Shown piece after piece: positions 31,500 through 42,723 of a DNA stretch of 64,000 nucleotides. The DNA is taken from contig BCIA01000002.1 in assembly GCA_001599815.1 (NCBI GenBank), positions 3,135,626 through 3,199,625 on the forward strand, given 5' to 3'. The position numbers and the translations under genes are program-made. The notes below the pieces were generated by a model. It ran no database searches. It saw nothing but the letters and a program-made list of their open reading frames with translations, and had not been told where the DNA came from. The number at the start of each line of letters is the position of its first letter. Position 1 is the first letter of the stretch. The DNA is from Furcasterigmium furcatum (taxonomy: Eukaryota; Ascomycota; Sordariomycetes; Glomerellales; Plectosphaerellaceae).

Positions 31500-32898
31500 G
31501 GCTGCAGCACGGGCGGGCGGGCGGGTGAATTGATGTGCGAAGGTGATGCGGTCCCAGCTTCAACTTGTTCAGTTGGAATGGGAGTGGGCGAGGCGTGAGG
31601 CACGGACTCGGGAGTCTAAGACACAACACACACGAGGGGCGAAGAGAACCGCGACGCTGAGGAACCTCAAGCCTTCCATCGGTGGCACTCATGCGGCGCG
31701 CCCCTCGACCTTTATCAACTCGGGGCCCGTAGCCATCTCGCGTGCCGCTCGCCGTTGGGGAGCATTTGCCTCCCCCTTGGCCTGACCTGCGAATTTCTCT
31801 GGCGCAATGGCACAATCACCCTGGAGGCGGTCGAGATGCAGCATGGGGTGTCGCCAAACAGGGTGGTCGTCGTTCACCTTCCCGACTTAGACGGGCCAAG
31901 GAGCACGCCATCCTGGCGGTCATGGCGACGGGGTACAAGGGGCGCGGCAGACCCCTCCCTCCCACGGATCTGGCATGCTGATCTGCCTGTCTGGTCTGTG
32001 TCTGCTGGCAAGGTTCCCTCGGTGAGACGCCGCAACAGCAGGGCGCCATGTCGTGTTCCCCCAGAGTTCGTGGAGAGCGAGAGAGAGAGAGGGTGAGACA
32101 ACTCAGAAGACGCCGCCGACGATGGCGTCGACAATGACAGGGACGGCCGCACGCAGCGACAGTGAAAGCGACCGCCCAAGACTTTCCAATCCTCGGGCTT
32201 ATACTGACGCCTTCGGGAGCCCTCGATCCCTCGCTTCCTTTCACTGCCAAAGGACCTCTGTGCCTTGGCATGTACAAATCACACCCACGCTCGGCCTTGG
32301 CCTCACCTGTTGTTGCTCCATGCTGACCTCCAACGACCTTCCAAGACTCGACAAACGGCTCGGAATGGTGCCGACGGGGATGCTTCGCGATTCTCTAATA
32401 CACTTGCATCATCGACATCAACTTCCCTTCGTGGGCATTCCCTCGCCCCCCGGGCGGCTATTGTCGCCTGATACATCAGCTGTGCCGCCCCAATCCCACG
32501 CCCATCCCTCCCGTATACACGCATCTCGTGGGCCGAAATCTCTGCACCATGTTCTGTCCGTCCCCAGGGTCGCCACAGTGCCCCCGAGCGAAGCTGTCAG
32601 ACCCCGGCTGCTGCATGGCGCTGACGGGCGCGCTGGGGAGCCGCAAGGCAGGGTAACGTTCCCAAGACCGACCAGCAGACCTGCGAACCCGTCGGCCGGG
32701 ACCTTCGCGTGCTTCCTTGCCAACCGTCCATTCGTATTGGCAGGTGCTTGGCCCTGATGGCGTTCCGTGGAGCAGATATGTCACGATCTACGAGGCTAGC
32801 AGGATGTTCGGGGGCACCGCGGAACCACGGCTGCACGACTGGAGCACGGCCGTGCCTGGCTAGAATCAAAGGAAGGCTTCTAGTGCTTATGGGTCTGT
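31500..32898. other. Intergenic stretch, methionine permease promoter side
   Basis: No gene is supported. The decamer AGGGCGCCAT at 32040-32049 matches the bZIP Cys3/MetR consensus ATGRYRYCAT at nine of ten positions. That is suggestive next to a methionine permease but unproven. A GATAAAG element reads on the minus strand near 31710. Confidence 0.4.
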
Positions 32899-34448
32899 CT
32901 ATCTGCCCTTGTTGCTCTCGCTGCGGATATACGGCGCGAGAGGGAAGACCTGGGTCTCGGGCGTCACGCCGCCGTACACGCTGGCCCACCTGTCCTCGAG
33001 CGCCTTGGGCGTCTCCCACGCGTTCTCGGGGTCCCTCAGCCAGAGGCGGAGGAGATGTCTCCTGCTTTCACGTCAGGGGTCTGCTGCGCTCGCTCTTCAG
33101 CTTGGGGAGGCCGCAAGACTTACTGCTTCTCTGGCGTGTCCGTGAAGCCGTCGCGGGCGTGGAACACGGCCAGGTTGTTCACGTACTGGATGTCGCCCTT
33201 CTCAAAGTTGGTCGACACGTTGAACTGCTCGCCCAGGAAGTGCAGCGCGTCGAGCGCCTCGGCCTGCGCCTCCGTGATGGGCGGGATGTCAGAGCTGCGA
33301 GGGAGCGCGCCGAAGCCGACGAAGTATCTCCTGGCATACTGCAGGACGACGCGCTCCGGGGCAGAATCTGTGGCTGGGTGGTGGTAAATCAGCGGCCGGC
33401 TGGTGAACCTGTCGCTGCTCCCTTCCTTCTTGGCGAAGCTGTTCCTGTCATCAGCTCACATTCGCAGGTTCTCGCGAGGAGGAGAGACACGCACTTCTCG
33501 ACGTCCCAGCTCTGACTCAGTGTCTGGATCAGATCCGGCCTGTTGGCCGCCAGGTAGTTATACACGCGCCAAGTGCTCGCCAGCCTGCTCGCGCCGCCCT
33601 CTCCGGCCGTCTCCAGCGCGAATAGCGACACGATATCGCCCGCGTCGGTGTGGAAGACCTGCTTGTCCGCCGTGTACGCCGGGCTGCCGATCTCGCTCTT
33701 CCTCTCTGGGTCGGATACAGTCAGGTTCTTGATATGCGTGACGACCACGTCGGCGGGAACGCCCTGGTACTTAGCATCCTGCCGGCCACGAACGGCGGCG
33801 ACATGGGACGACACGCCGGTATAGATGATGATGTTCTCCTCGCGCGTGTGCTGGTCGACCTGCAGGCCGCGGAGGACGAAGAAGCCGTGGCCCGTGTGCA
33901 GCTCTGCAGAGAGACGGCGCAGCTCCGCACGGAGGCTGGGGAGCGGGAAGGTCTCTGCGGATACGTGGCCGAGGGGCAGGCCGAGTGCTACATTCGTCGA
34001 GGGAGCATATTAGCACCTGATCCGTCCAATGAAACCCGCGCTGGCGATATACATAGGTAGTATCTGGGGGGTTACATCGGTCGGTAGTGGCCGGCAGACG
34101 AAAGCAGCAGGTATCAGTGGCTCACGCGTACTTACACTGGAAGTGCGCGAGGGCATCGTCAATCTCCTTCAGCTGGTCGGCCGACAGCACGTAGGTCCAG
34201 TCGTAGGACTGGGCGAGGGTGGCGCCGTCCCAGACCAGGCTACCCTTGAGCTCCGCCGGAAAGCCGTCCGGGAGCGTCTTCGGGAGATTCTCGAGCTTGG
34301 CGCGGCGGGTGGCGCGGGCCTGGTACTTTTCCCAATCGGGGTGATACGCAATGTCGGGCTGGCCGGGGGGAGGGCGGGCAGCGGGCGTTGCGATGAAGGC
34401 CGGGCCCTGGGGAGGGGGGACTGCCGAGGCGGTGGCTGCGGTGGCCAT
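32899..34448 (-). CDS. TauD/TfdA-family alpha-ketoglutarate-dependent (taurine) dioxygenase
   Basis: Fe(II)/2-oxoglutarate oxygenase that releases sulfite from taurine or related sulfonates in known family members. Four exons, 34448-34136, 33987-33495, 33444-33124 and 33061-32899, encode 429 aa. Introns are 33988-34135 (148 bp, with TGCTAAT branch), 33445-33494 and 33062-33123. The metal motif H217-T-D219 is in VFHTDAGD, and the distal His is at about 378 in RHLLRLWLRDPENAW with downstream arginines for 2-oxoglutarate. HTGHGFFVLRG and QYVNNLAVFHARDGF are family landmarks. The start is taken at MATAATASA; an in-frame Met 15 codons earlier (34493) is possible. A GATA-type site (CTTATCT, 34559-34565) upstream would fit nitrogen control. 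True substrate is not decided by sequence. Confidence 0.9.
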
Positions 34449-36691
34449 TCTCACTTGATGGACGACTGAGTGACTTGGTGGTGGTGATCGCACGGAAAAG
34501 GGGCTGAGGGGGTGGGTACGGTACTATGTGCGAGGATTGGTGGATGGATGGTCGCGTCCTTATCTGCTTCTCTCCTTCTTCTTCTTCCTCAGATCTTCTT
34601 TCTCGCCTTCATAAGCGACGGGCCATCCGCTTTTATCCCCCGGCGGTTGGTGGCTTCGGGCAGTTCAAGGGGGCGCACTGCAGCACCTCATGCGGGATGG
34701 AGGTGGCGTGATCGATCCGCGGGAGCAACGGCAGCTAATGAGACGGGCAGCGCATCTTGCGGGGTTGAGCGCCAGGCGAATCACAGCGGATGGGCATCAT
34801 CACCATTCGCGCCCGGCATTGCGAGCTCCCTAGTCGGATGGACGGCGAGAAAGGAGCTTAGCTTGGGGGGACGACGGAGGCAACCTCAAGTTGGTGTGTA
34901 AGTGTTGTACTGTTGGGTGTCATACATGCAGCTCAGACCAAGCTGGCAGGGTCTTTCAAAAAACAAGCATCTGTCTAATCTGAACCCAGTCCATCCCAGA
35001 ATTTCACCTGGCAGACATGCAACTCGCTGTTTTCCCTTCACTTGCCGTTTAGCATTGATCAGTACCTTAGTCTTGGAAGTCAGGGGTTCAGACATCCTGT
35101 CTCCCTACTGGTTGCCGGGTTGGCTTTGGGCGGACGTCAAGTGGCAGACGTCGACACTCGGATGTAAGTAGAACGATCAGCTTGTCATAGAGTTCCATAT
35201 CAGCATGGAGTTCAACCCGACAGACCACAGGACGCCAGGCATTCACAAGGAGAGAGACTTCAATGCCTCGGTGACGGACACCGTGTGATTTACTGTACCC
35301 CTGAATGCCGACTCGAGGGTCACCACGGACTGTCAACTCGTCCAATGTCCCCAGAAAAGCATTCCACAAGCACCCGGACGTCACAAGTGTGATCTGGATG
35401 AAATTAAAGCTGATGACACTCTCGTATCAGCAGTAGAGGTGTACGGCTATTCTGAGCGGCTTTCGAGGGTCGTGCATCCTGGCCTTTGCGGCCCCGAGAC
35501 TTCCATGGTAACGGGCTTGATAGCCCTCCTGTATTGGCTTCAGATACAAGTTTCAGAGTTTCTGTGTTAGAGAGCTGAGTGCATCTGACCAGGCTGCTAA
35601 ACTGCGCTGTTCAGGCACGTGGTCTGGCCCCTTTCTACGGGCACGAGGTGGCGGCTCACCGAGGGGCATCACCGCGCAGCCGTTGCCCCGCGTCCCCCCT
35701 GAATCACCGGCCTGACATCGCCGCTCCTTCCCTCACTTCAGGCATTGATTCACCACCGCCGCGTGCTACTCTGCTATTATTCAATTCTACCTGCGGTTTG
35801 GCAACAATTCCTACTTGCCCAACGCGTCACCTCTGGCTTTCTCTTCATGACAATTCCAAGGCTAACGAAGGTCATAGTTCGATCCCCCTTCCCATCCCCT
35901 TTTGCTTTGCTTTGCTTTGCTTTTCTTGCTTTTCTGCTTTGGGCGGCTAGGGGCGTTCGGCGCTTGACTTTCTTTGCTTTGAATTTAAAAAGGGGGTCGG
36001 AAGGCGTTATCTGCTCTCCTATATCTTGGCGTCCAGGCGTTCCGGAGTTCAGGCGTTCCGTAGATTCGTGAGATGCTAACCCTCTTAGATTGATTTCATT
36101 GCATTGAGAGTCAGGTGAGGTATGTGATGCCCCGAGCCAGAGGTGATGTGATGCAAGATCTTTTTTGGTGGTTTGAATCCAAGATTAATATGTGATGTCA
36201 ACACGCCGCCCCTCCCACTTGTCGTGGTGTTTACATGGAGCTTTACCCGCCTCCTGATTTAGACAAGACCATAGTGCTCATCTGAGAATTGACAGCCTCT
36301 GTCGGAAATTCATTGGTAGACTAATCAGAGAGATGTAATATTCTTGTAAGTCTCAGCCCTGCTTGTCGGATGCTCATGTGCTCATCCATGGATGCCCGTT
36401 TCCGATGAGGCGCTTCTCTACCATTGGACAGAGTGTTTAGACAAACGGAAACTGAGTGCACTGCACGAACCCGACATGCTGCGTTTGCAACCGCAAACAC
36501 GACTGGGGGCGGATTCTTCATGTGCCTCCACTGAACAAGGATCAAACAATGCGATTGCATCTCTTATATTATTGTTCAATCCCCCGTCTTGTGTCGACCA
36601 CGAAGCCTGTCGTCTTGGACTTGCATCAGGCGTTGTCTTCATCACCAACACCAACGTGCGACGAGCAAGCAACACCCCTTCGCCATCCATC
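34449..36691. other. Intergenic stretch
   Basis: About 2.2 kb without a supported gene. A TTTGC pentamer is repeated in tandem from about 35901. CAGGCGTTCCG occurs twice, 15-20 bp apart, at about 36031-36061. The 250 bp before 36692 are open in the helicase frame but separated from it by a stop-free, non-conserved stretch that looks like leader. Confidence 0.45.
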
Positions 36692-39600
36692 ATGTCTTCT
36701 CAATCGCCGCCCCCAAGGCCCATGGCGGTCCGGCAAAAGTCTCAAGGCACATTCAAGAAGGACCCCAAGTTGATGGTTTGTCTCTCCTGGACACTGTTCA
36801 TGATCCCTGCTGACCCCATCCGACAGCCCGAGGACGAAACGATAACCGCCGTCCGAGAACTCATCAGAGAGGGGCTTCAGCCCAGGAAAGGTCCTGGATG
36901 GCTGGGCCAAGCCGATCTTCCCACCAACGACGAAGTCTTGTGCCAGGGGCTCGAGAGACCCCTCCCCAACCATGCGGATGCAACATTTGCCAACGACGAG
37001 AGCTACCTGGAAGTCCAGTACAGGCTCCTCCGCTTCGAAGGCGTCGAGCCTCTGCTTCGCGCGGCGACCAAGTTCAAGGCCGATCCTCTTATGGTCGAGG
37101 ATGTCGAGACGTGCATCTACGACAAGGCGAGTTCGAGGACCCCTTGTCTGCAATGATATCTGGCAGGCAACAAAGAGTACTGACTGACCACTCCAGGTCC
37201 ATTGCGTCAGCCTGAACATCATACGCCTCGGTCCGCTGGCGAGACTGCGCTTCTGCAACCTCAGATCGGACAGGCTCATCGACTGGAGCCAGACCCAGAG
37301 ACTCACTCCCGGAGGCTGCGTCGCTCTGACCACCCTTGAAGACAACTTCCGCACCAAGTGCTGGGTCGCTTTCGTCGCCGGCAAGGATGACAAGAATCTC
37401 GACGAGATGGACACGCCGGTCATCGACGTCGAGCTCCAGGACGCAAGCCAGTTGGCCGATTTCGTCAACCCCCTCCAGGTGTTCGTCATGGTCGAGGCTA
37501 GGTCCAACTACTACGAAGCCGTCCGTCACGTCCTCCTGGGCCTGAAGCAGGCGACGACTGAAGAGTAAGCTGCCAGGTCTACAAGTATTGGGAATGTCAA
37601 CTGACAGCGCAAAGATCTCCTCTGATGAGGTACTTCATCGGCAAGAGCAGACAAGTCGGTCTTCCAAGGTCCATCCCGGGCCCCAATGCGCTGCTGGACG
37701 TTTCCGCGGCATCCAACCAACCAGAGCCGCTTTACATGCCAGTCCAAGGTGATATCCCCGGGTCTCTCCAGGGCGCTACAGGCCTAGATGGGTCCCAGCT
37801 GGCTGCTTTGCAGCGAATGCTTGCCGCCGACCTGGCTGTCGTTCAGGGCCCTCCTGGCACGGGAAAGACGCATACCTCTATGGCGGCCCTCCGGGTCTTG
37901 CTGGCGGCCCAAGGCCCCGAAGATGCGCCAATCATTGTCACGGCGCAGAAGAACGACACAGTCGACGAGCTCCTCACTCGCCTCCTGAGCGGGGGCATCA
38001 GGTGTGCCCGACTGGGTGGGCAGACCAAGAATGACGAGGTCGATCGTTGCACCATCGTCAAGCTGCGTGAGAAGACCAACCTGAGATCCTCCCACAGCCA
38101 GGAGCTGGAGAAGCTCCTCAATTTCCAGCGTGCGAGAGCCAAGGTCCTCATAAACCGGTCTCTACCCTCGAAGAAGGACATGTTCCTCGACCCGACCCAT
38201 CTTGCAGAGTACGGCATATTGTCGCCCAAGCAGCGCGCCTCCCTCGTCAGAGAAATGGACGTCTCCGATGCCAAGGGAGCTCCGCGCAAACCAGAGAAAC
38301 ACGCATTCGCAAAATGGTTAGGACAGCGGTTTTCCCAGAGGGGGGAACCTCAGGCTTTCCAGTTGCCTCGCGTTGATGGGGAGGATGGCCAAGGTGCTCT
38401 TCTCCACGGCCAGGTCTATCTCGCGGAGACGGACAACAGCCACAAGAGGAAGGACACGATCAGCAGCCAGGTCATCAACTTTGGTGCCTGGTGTGAGGTG
38501 GCCGTTGAGATTCTGAGCCCAGAGCAGGAAGCCGAGGCTGAGCTCGCGCTTCGAGTGCACGACAACTTCTTCGAGATGCCCGAGACCGTTCGTCCGATTG
38601 TGTACAAGGTCCTGGAGAAGAAGATGCTCGCTGGCTCCCAGGAAGCCCTGAGAGAGGTGCTTGGTGGCATCTCGACGCTTGTTCATGCTCTCAAGGCCGA
38701 GAGATGGGTCGAAGATTTTGCTGCGATCCGGACGTCCGGCGCTCGCGTCATAGGATGCACGACGACGGGCTTGACGAAGTACAGGGCGCTTCTCGGAGCA
38801 TTCAACCCTAAGATCATTGTGGTGGAGGAGGCTGCCGAGAGCAGAGAGGCAAACATCTCAGCGGCGTTGCTCCCTTCGGTCGAGCAGCTGATCCTGATCG
38901 GAGACCATCTGCAACTCAGCCCGCATGCCGATGTCATGGAGCTTGCCCGGGCGCCGTACAACCTCCACATCTCGGCCTTCGAGCGGTTCATCTTGAGAGG
39001 CGTCGGGTACACGACCCTTTCCGACCAGAGACGCATGGCGACCGAGATGCGCAAGGTCCTCAACAAGTGGTACCCGTCGCTCAAGGACCACGCCAAGGTG
39101 GAAGACCTTCCTCACGTCCCTGGCATGGGCAAGACTCGAGCTCTGTGGATCGACCACAAACAGCCGGAGAACGGCAACCGATACTCGTCCAAGTTCAACT
39201 CGTTCGAGGCGAGACTCATCACGGGCTTCGCGCGGTACCTCGTGGCCAACGGCGTCCACCCGAGCCGCATCACCGTGCTCTCGTTCTACTCGGGCCAGAA
39301 GATATACGTCTACAACATCATGCAGCAGGTCCCGGAGCTGCGCACAGTGATCGACCCGGAAGACGGCTTCGTGCTGCAGCAGGGCGTTGAGGTCCAGACC
39401 GTCGACGGCTACCAGGGCAAGGAGAACGACATCATCTTGCTCTCGGTGGTGAGGAGCCCCGACGGGGCGGACACGGCGGAGTCGAGCATCGGCTTCCTGG
39501 ACAAGCTCAACCGGGCCATCGTCGCGCTCAGCCGCGGGAAGCTTCTGAACGTCGTCTTCGGGAACATGTCGAACCTCCTCCGTTCGCCGGTCGCGCATGG

Positions 39601-39943
39601 CATCTGGAGCCCGGTCAGAGCGGCCATGCAGATGGCCAAGACAAGCTCGATCCCGCTCGTGTGCGCCACGCATGGAAAGTCTGTCACGGTGACGGCAGCC
39701 CCCGAGGTGTGGAACAAGCCCTCGAGGATCGGCTGCGGCGCGAAGTGCGACCACAGGCTCGAATGCGGCCACATCTGTGTCAGCCCCTGCCACCCGCCTG
39801 CTACTGCTCATAGGTGTGGCTGCGGACGCATTTCAAAGGTGAAGAGCCCTGGAGGCGCTGAAGCGAGACCTCTCAAGGTGGACGGACATGATCTTCTCGC
39901 GCACATGGAGTATCTGGCGATTTGTGCTGTTGACGACAAGTAG
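36692..39943 (+). CDS. ZNFX1/Hrr1/SAD-3-type SF1 helicase with NF-X1 zinc finger
   Basis: Upf1-like RNA helicase of the NFX1 group, whose fungal members act in RNA-based silencing. Four exons, 36692-36775, 36827-37126, 37197-37564 and 37615-39943, encode 1026 aa. Introns are 36776-36826, 37127-37196 (GC-AG) and 37565-37614. The N-terminal region has the ZNFX1-type YLEVQYRLLRFEGVEPLLRA and ARSNYYEAVRHVLLGL. Helicase motifs are complete. Walker A GPPGTGKT is at residues 329-336, VVEEAAE at about 654-660 and GDHLQLSPHADV after it. SDQRRMATEMRK, QTVDGYQGKENDIILLS and NRAIVALSRGK (about 884) follow. One Cys/His cluster (CDHRLECGHICVSPCH, residues of about 959-990) matches an NF-X1 finger. Animal ZNFX1 carries several more fingers. 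The orthology to Hrr1/SAD-3 is likely but not proven. Confidence 0.87.
37127..37196 (+). other. GC-AG intron in the helicase gene
   Basis: Exon 2 ends GACAAG and the intron opens GCGAGT and closes CTCCAG, with CTGAC about 15 nt before the end. Only this donor keeps phase 0 into GTCCATTGCGTC (VHCVSLNIIRL); the nearest GT (in GAGTTC) breaks the frame. Confidence 0.75.
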
Positions 39944-40332
39944 CGGCGGCTCGGATACGGACTAAAGAGCATTCCATGTGAGGAGGAAGTCTACATTGAT
40001 AGATGGAAAGCGCAGGTGTTGAAGTATGGAAAGGAGACAGAGAGATCGAGTTGTTGTCCATGTGAGAAGGAAGCTTCAGTGTTCAAGCCCCTGTCGGAGG
40101 GTGGTGATAGGCGCAAGCCTCTGGTGGGTCTGGGGTCCGAGGGAGTCTCGATAGAGCAGCTTATAAGACACGCCCTGCCCTTGTCGTCCGTCGTGCTTCC
40201 TGGTTCGACGCTACGCTCAATTGCGCGACCAACATCTCGAGACCCGAATCCATCAAGTACCGGCACCCATCTCAACCTGTCGCATTACCAGGCTTGGAGC
40301 GTTGCCACCACGAGAACCGGGCCCCGACGACA
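39944..40332. promoter_or_regulatory. Helicase 3' region and SPT8 promoter
   Basis: TATA-like TATAAGA at 40162-40168, 165 bp before the SPT8 ATG. Nothing else is supported. Confidence 0.35.
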
Positions 40333-42526
40333 ATGGATGAAGATGAAAGAGGTACCGCACCAAGAAAGCCTTGGCCCGACTTGCCGCACAGTTGCGCAGG
40401 GTGCTGACCGCGGCTCGCTACTTTAGAATCCAACGCGAGCTCCGACAATGAGCAGGACGAGGTGATGCAGGACGTCGACGAGGCCGACAATGACAACGAG
40501 CCCGAGGAAGACGACAATGAGGAGGACCAAGACGATGCCGAGGGAGAGGATGGGACCGAAGAGGCGCGCGACTCCTCCGTCAAGGTCGAGGACGCGCCCG
40601 CCGCCGACGGCTCACAGTCCACGGGCGCTGCCACCGCGACGCGCGCAACAGCTTCGCCGTCTGCGCAGTCAGTCAAGGTGCCCGAATCATACTCCCGCCT
40701 CTTCCCACCAGTCCGACCCGAGGCCGTCACCGCCCGCCTCTACGACATCATCCCGACCATGGCTGCCCCGCAGGCCACCAGCGTTAACGCCCTCGCCGTG
40801 ACCCCCGACTTGCGATACTGGATGACGGGAGGATCAGACGGATACATCAGAAAGTATGACGGCCCGGGCACCATCAATGGCAAGCAGCTGTTGACGGTTG
40901 CCCAGAGGCACCCCTTCGTGGACAGCGTCGTCAAGGCAGGGGTGCTCATGTCGTACTGGGAGAACGAGGAGCCGGGCCACCCCAACCCGCGCGGCAACGA
41001 GGAGCACGTCTTGTCGCCGGTGTACTCCCTCGCCGTCCACTCCCAGGCTCTCTGGCTGCTCTCGGGCCTCGAATCGGGCGGCATAAACCTGCAGAGCGTG
41101 CGCCACGACGAGGGTAAGCGGATAGCTTGTCTCCAGCAGCATACAAACGCCGTCAGCGTTCTGGCCCTGGCGCAGGACGAGAAGAGTGTCATCAGTGGCA
41201 GCTGGGACAAGAACATTCTCGACTGGGACCTGAACACCGGCGACGTGAAGCGGAAGTTCGAGGGTTCGGGAGGCCAGATCTCGGCTATTGAACTGAGACC
41301 TGTCAATGGAGCGCCCATCCCCTCCGAAGCATCGGAGATGTTCGTCAAGACTGAGACATTTTCGTCGACGAACGGCAGGCCGCCGCTGAACGGCACTCTG
41401 AGCAACCAAAACGAGCAGAATAATGTCCCGGCCGCGGAGTCTGCAGGTGCCGCGGTGGAACCCCAGGCCTCTCCAGCTCATGAATCGCTCTTCGGTGGCA
41501 GTGATACTGGTTCACTCTTCGGAGAGACTGCCGGTGGCGGCTTCGGCGGTGATGAAGACGACGAGTTCTCCAGAGCGATGAACATGGGTCTTCACGACAC
41601 CTCTGGCCAGGACGGCGGCATGGATCACTCGGCGGACATGGCCATGGCGGACTCGTTCAATGCCGAGAATGCCCCTCCGCCAGCGGTCCAGAGTACAGAG
41701 AAGAACAGCCCGGAGGCTGCCTGGGCACAGTCCCAACCAGAGCAATCGGCACCGGCACCGCCATCGAATGGTCCGGCTGTTACAGGAGACGCTGATGCCG
41801 CTGGCACATCACAGCCTCCGCCGGCAGCTCCCAGCGAGCCCGACGGGCCTGCCGCATCATTTTCAGCGCAGCCGGCCCCAGACTCGCCCTCTCTCATCTT
41901 CAACTCAGAGCCCCCAGCGCCAGCGCTTGACCCGACACAATCCGCCGATACCATATTCTTCTCCGCCGACATCAACGGCACCATCCGCATCTGGGACCGC
42001 CGGGTGCAGAACCCCGTCGCCCGCATCGGCACAGGCTTCGGCGTGCCGCCATGGTGCCAGGGCGCGTGCTGGAGCCCCGACGGCAACTGGATCTACGCAG
42101 GACGACGAAACGGTACCGTTGAGGAGTACAGCATCCACAAGGCGCGCAGCAGCTGGGAGCCGGAGCGGGCGCTCAAGTTCCCAGCCGGCAGTGGGCCCGT
42201 CACGGCGGTGCGGTCCATGCCGAACGGCCGGCATCTGATCTGGTGAGTACACCAGGCGTCTGCGTAATCGAGCCACTCAAGCTGACCTTCCTAGTGCGTC
42301 ACACGATATTCTGAGACTATACGACCTGCAGGACGCGGCGGCATTCAAGCATTCCAGGGTACCGTTCTTGATTGTCCCTGGCCCTCCTCGGGCGGGCGTC
42401 ATTTCGAACCTATACATTGATCGTACATGCCGATTCATGCTATCGACCGCGGGCACCCGAGGCTGGGAAGGCTCAAGCACGGAGGTCTTGATCGGGTACG
42501 AGATCAATGTCAGCGGGGAGAAGTGA
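40333..42526 (+). CDS. SPT8: SAGA complex subunit Spt8, WD40 protein
   Basis: Subunit of the SAGA co-activator that contacts TBP. Three exons, 40333-40351, 40427-42242 and 42295-42526, encode 688 aa. Introns are 40352-40426 and 42243-42294, both GT-AG. The tiny first exon supplies MDEDER; splicing gives an acidic N-terminus (ESNASSDNEQDEV, then EPEEDDNEEDQDD). SYSRLFPPVRPEAVTARLYDIIPTMAAP introduces the propeller. WD repeats start at about residue 125 (VNALAVTPDLRYWMTGGSDG) and continue with VISGSWDKNILDWDL. A Gly/Ala/Pro-rich insert covers roughly residues 310-500. The propeller resumes at DTIFFSADINGTIRIWDRR. The last exon (ASHDILRLYDL, IDRTCRFMLSTAGTRGW) closes it. The long insert inside the propeller is usual for filamentous-fungal Spt8. 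Confidence 0.93.
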
Positions 42527-42723
42527 CCACGTGCATTGATCAGGGTAGAAGCATATTTTCCAGCGAACCGGCGGCCTGTTGCCGGATCAGCACAGGCCTT
42601 GGGGGCCTTGAGGTCGGACGGAGTTGGCTGAGAACCGGAGTTACGGCCGTGGATGGCCAGTCTTTTGATACCCTTTTTGAGTAGCAAATACCACTTGACG
42701 GGTTTCTTGTTACAGGGAGGCTA

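Noticed and set aside
35901..35942. TTTGC tandem repeats
   Set aside because: Simple low-complexity tract in an intergenic region; not a CRISPR or transposon repeat.
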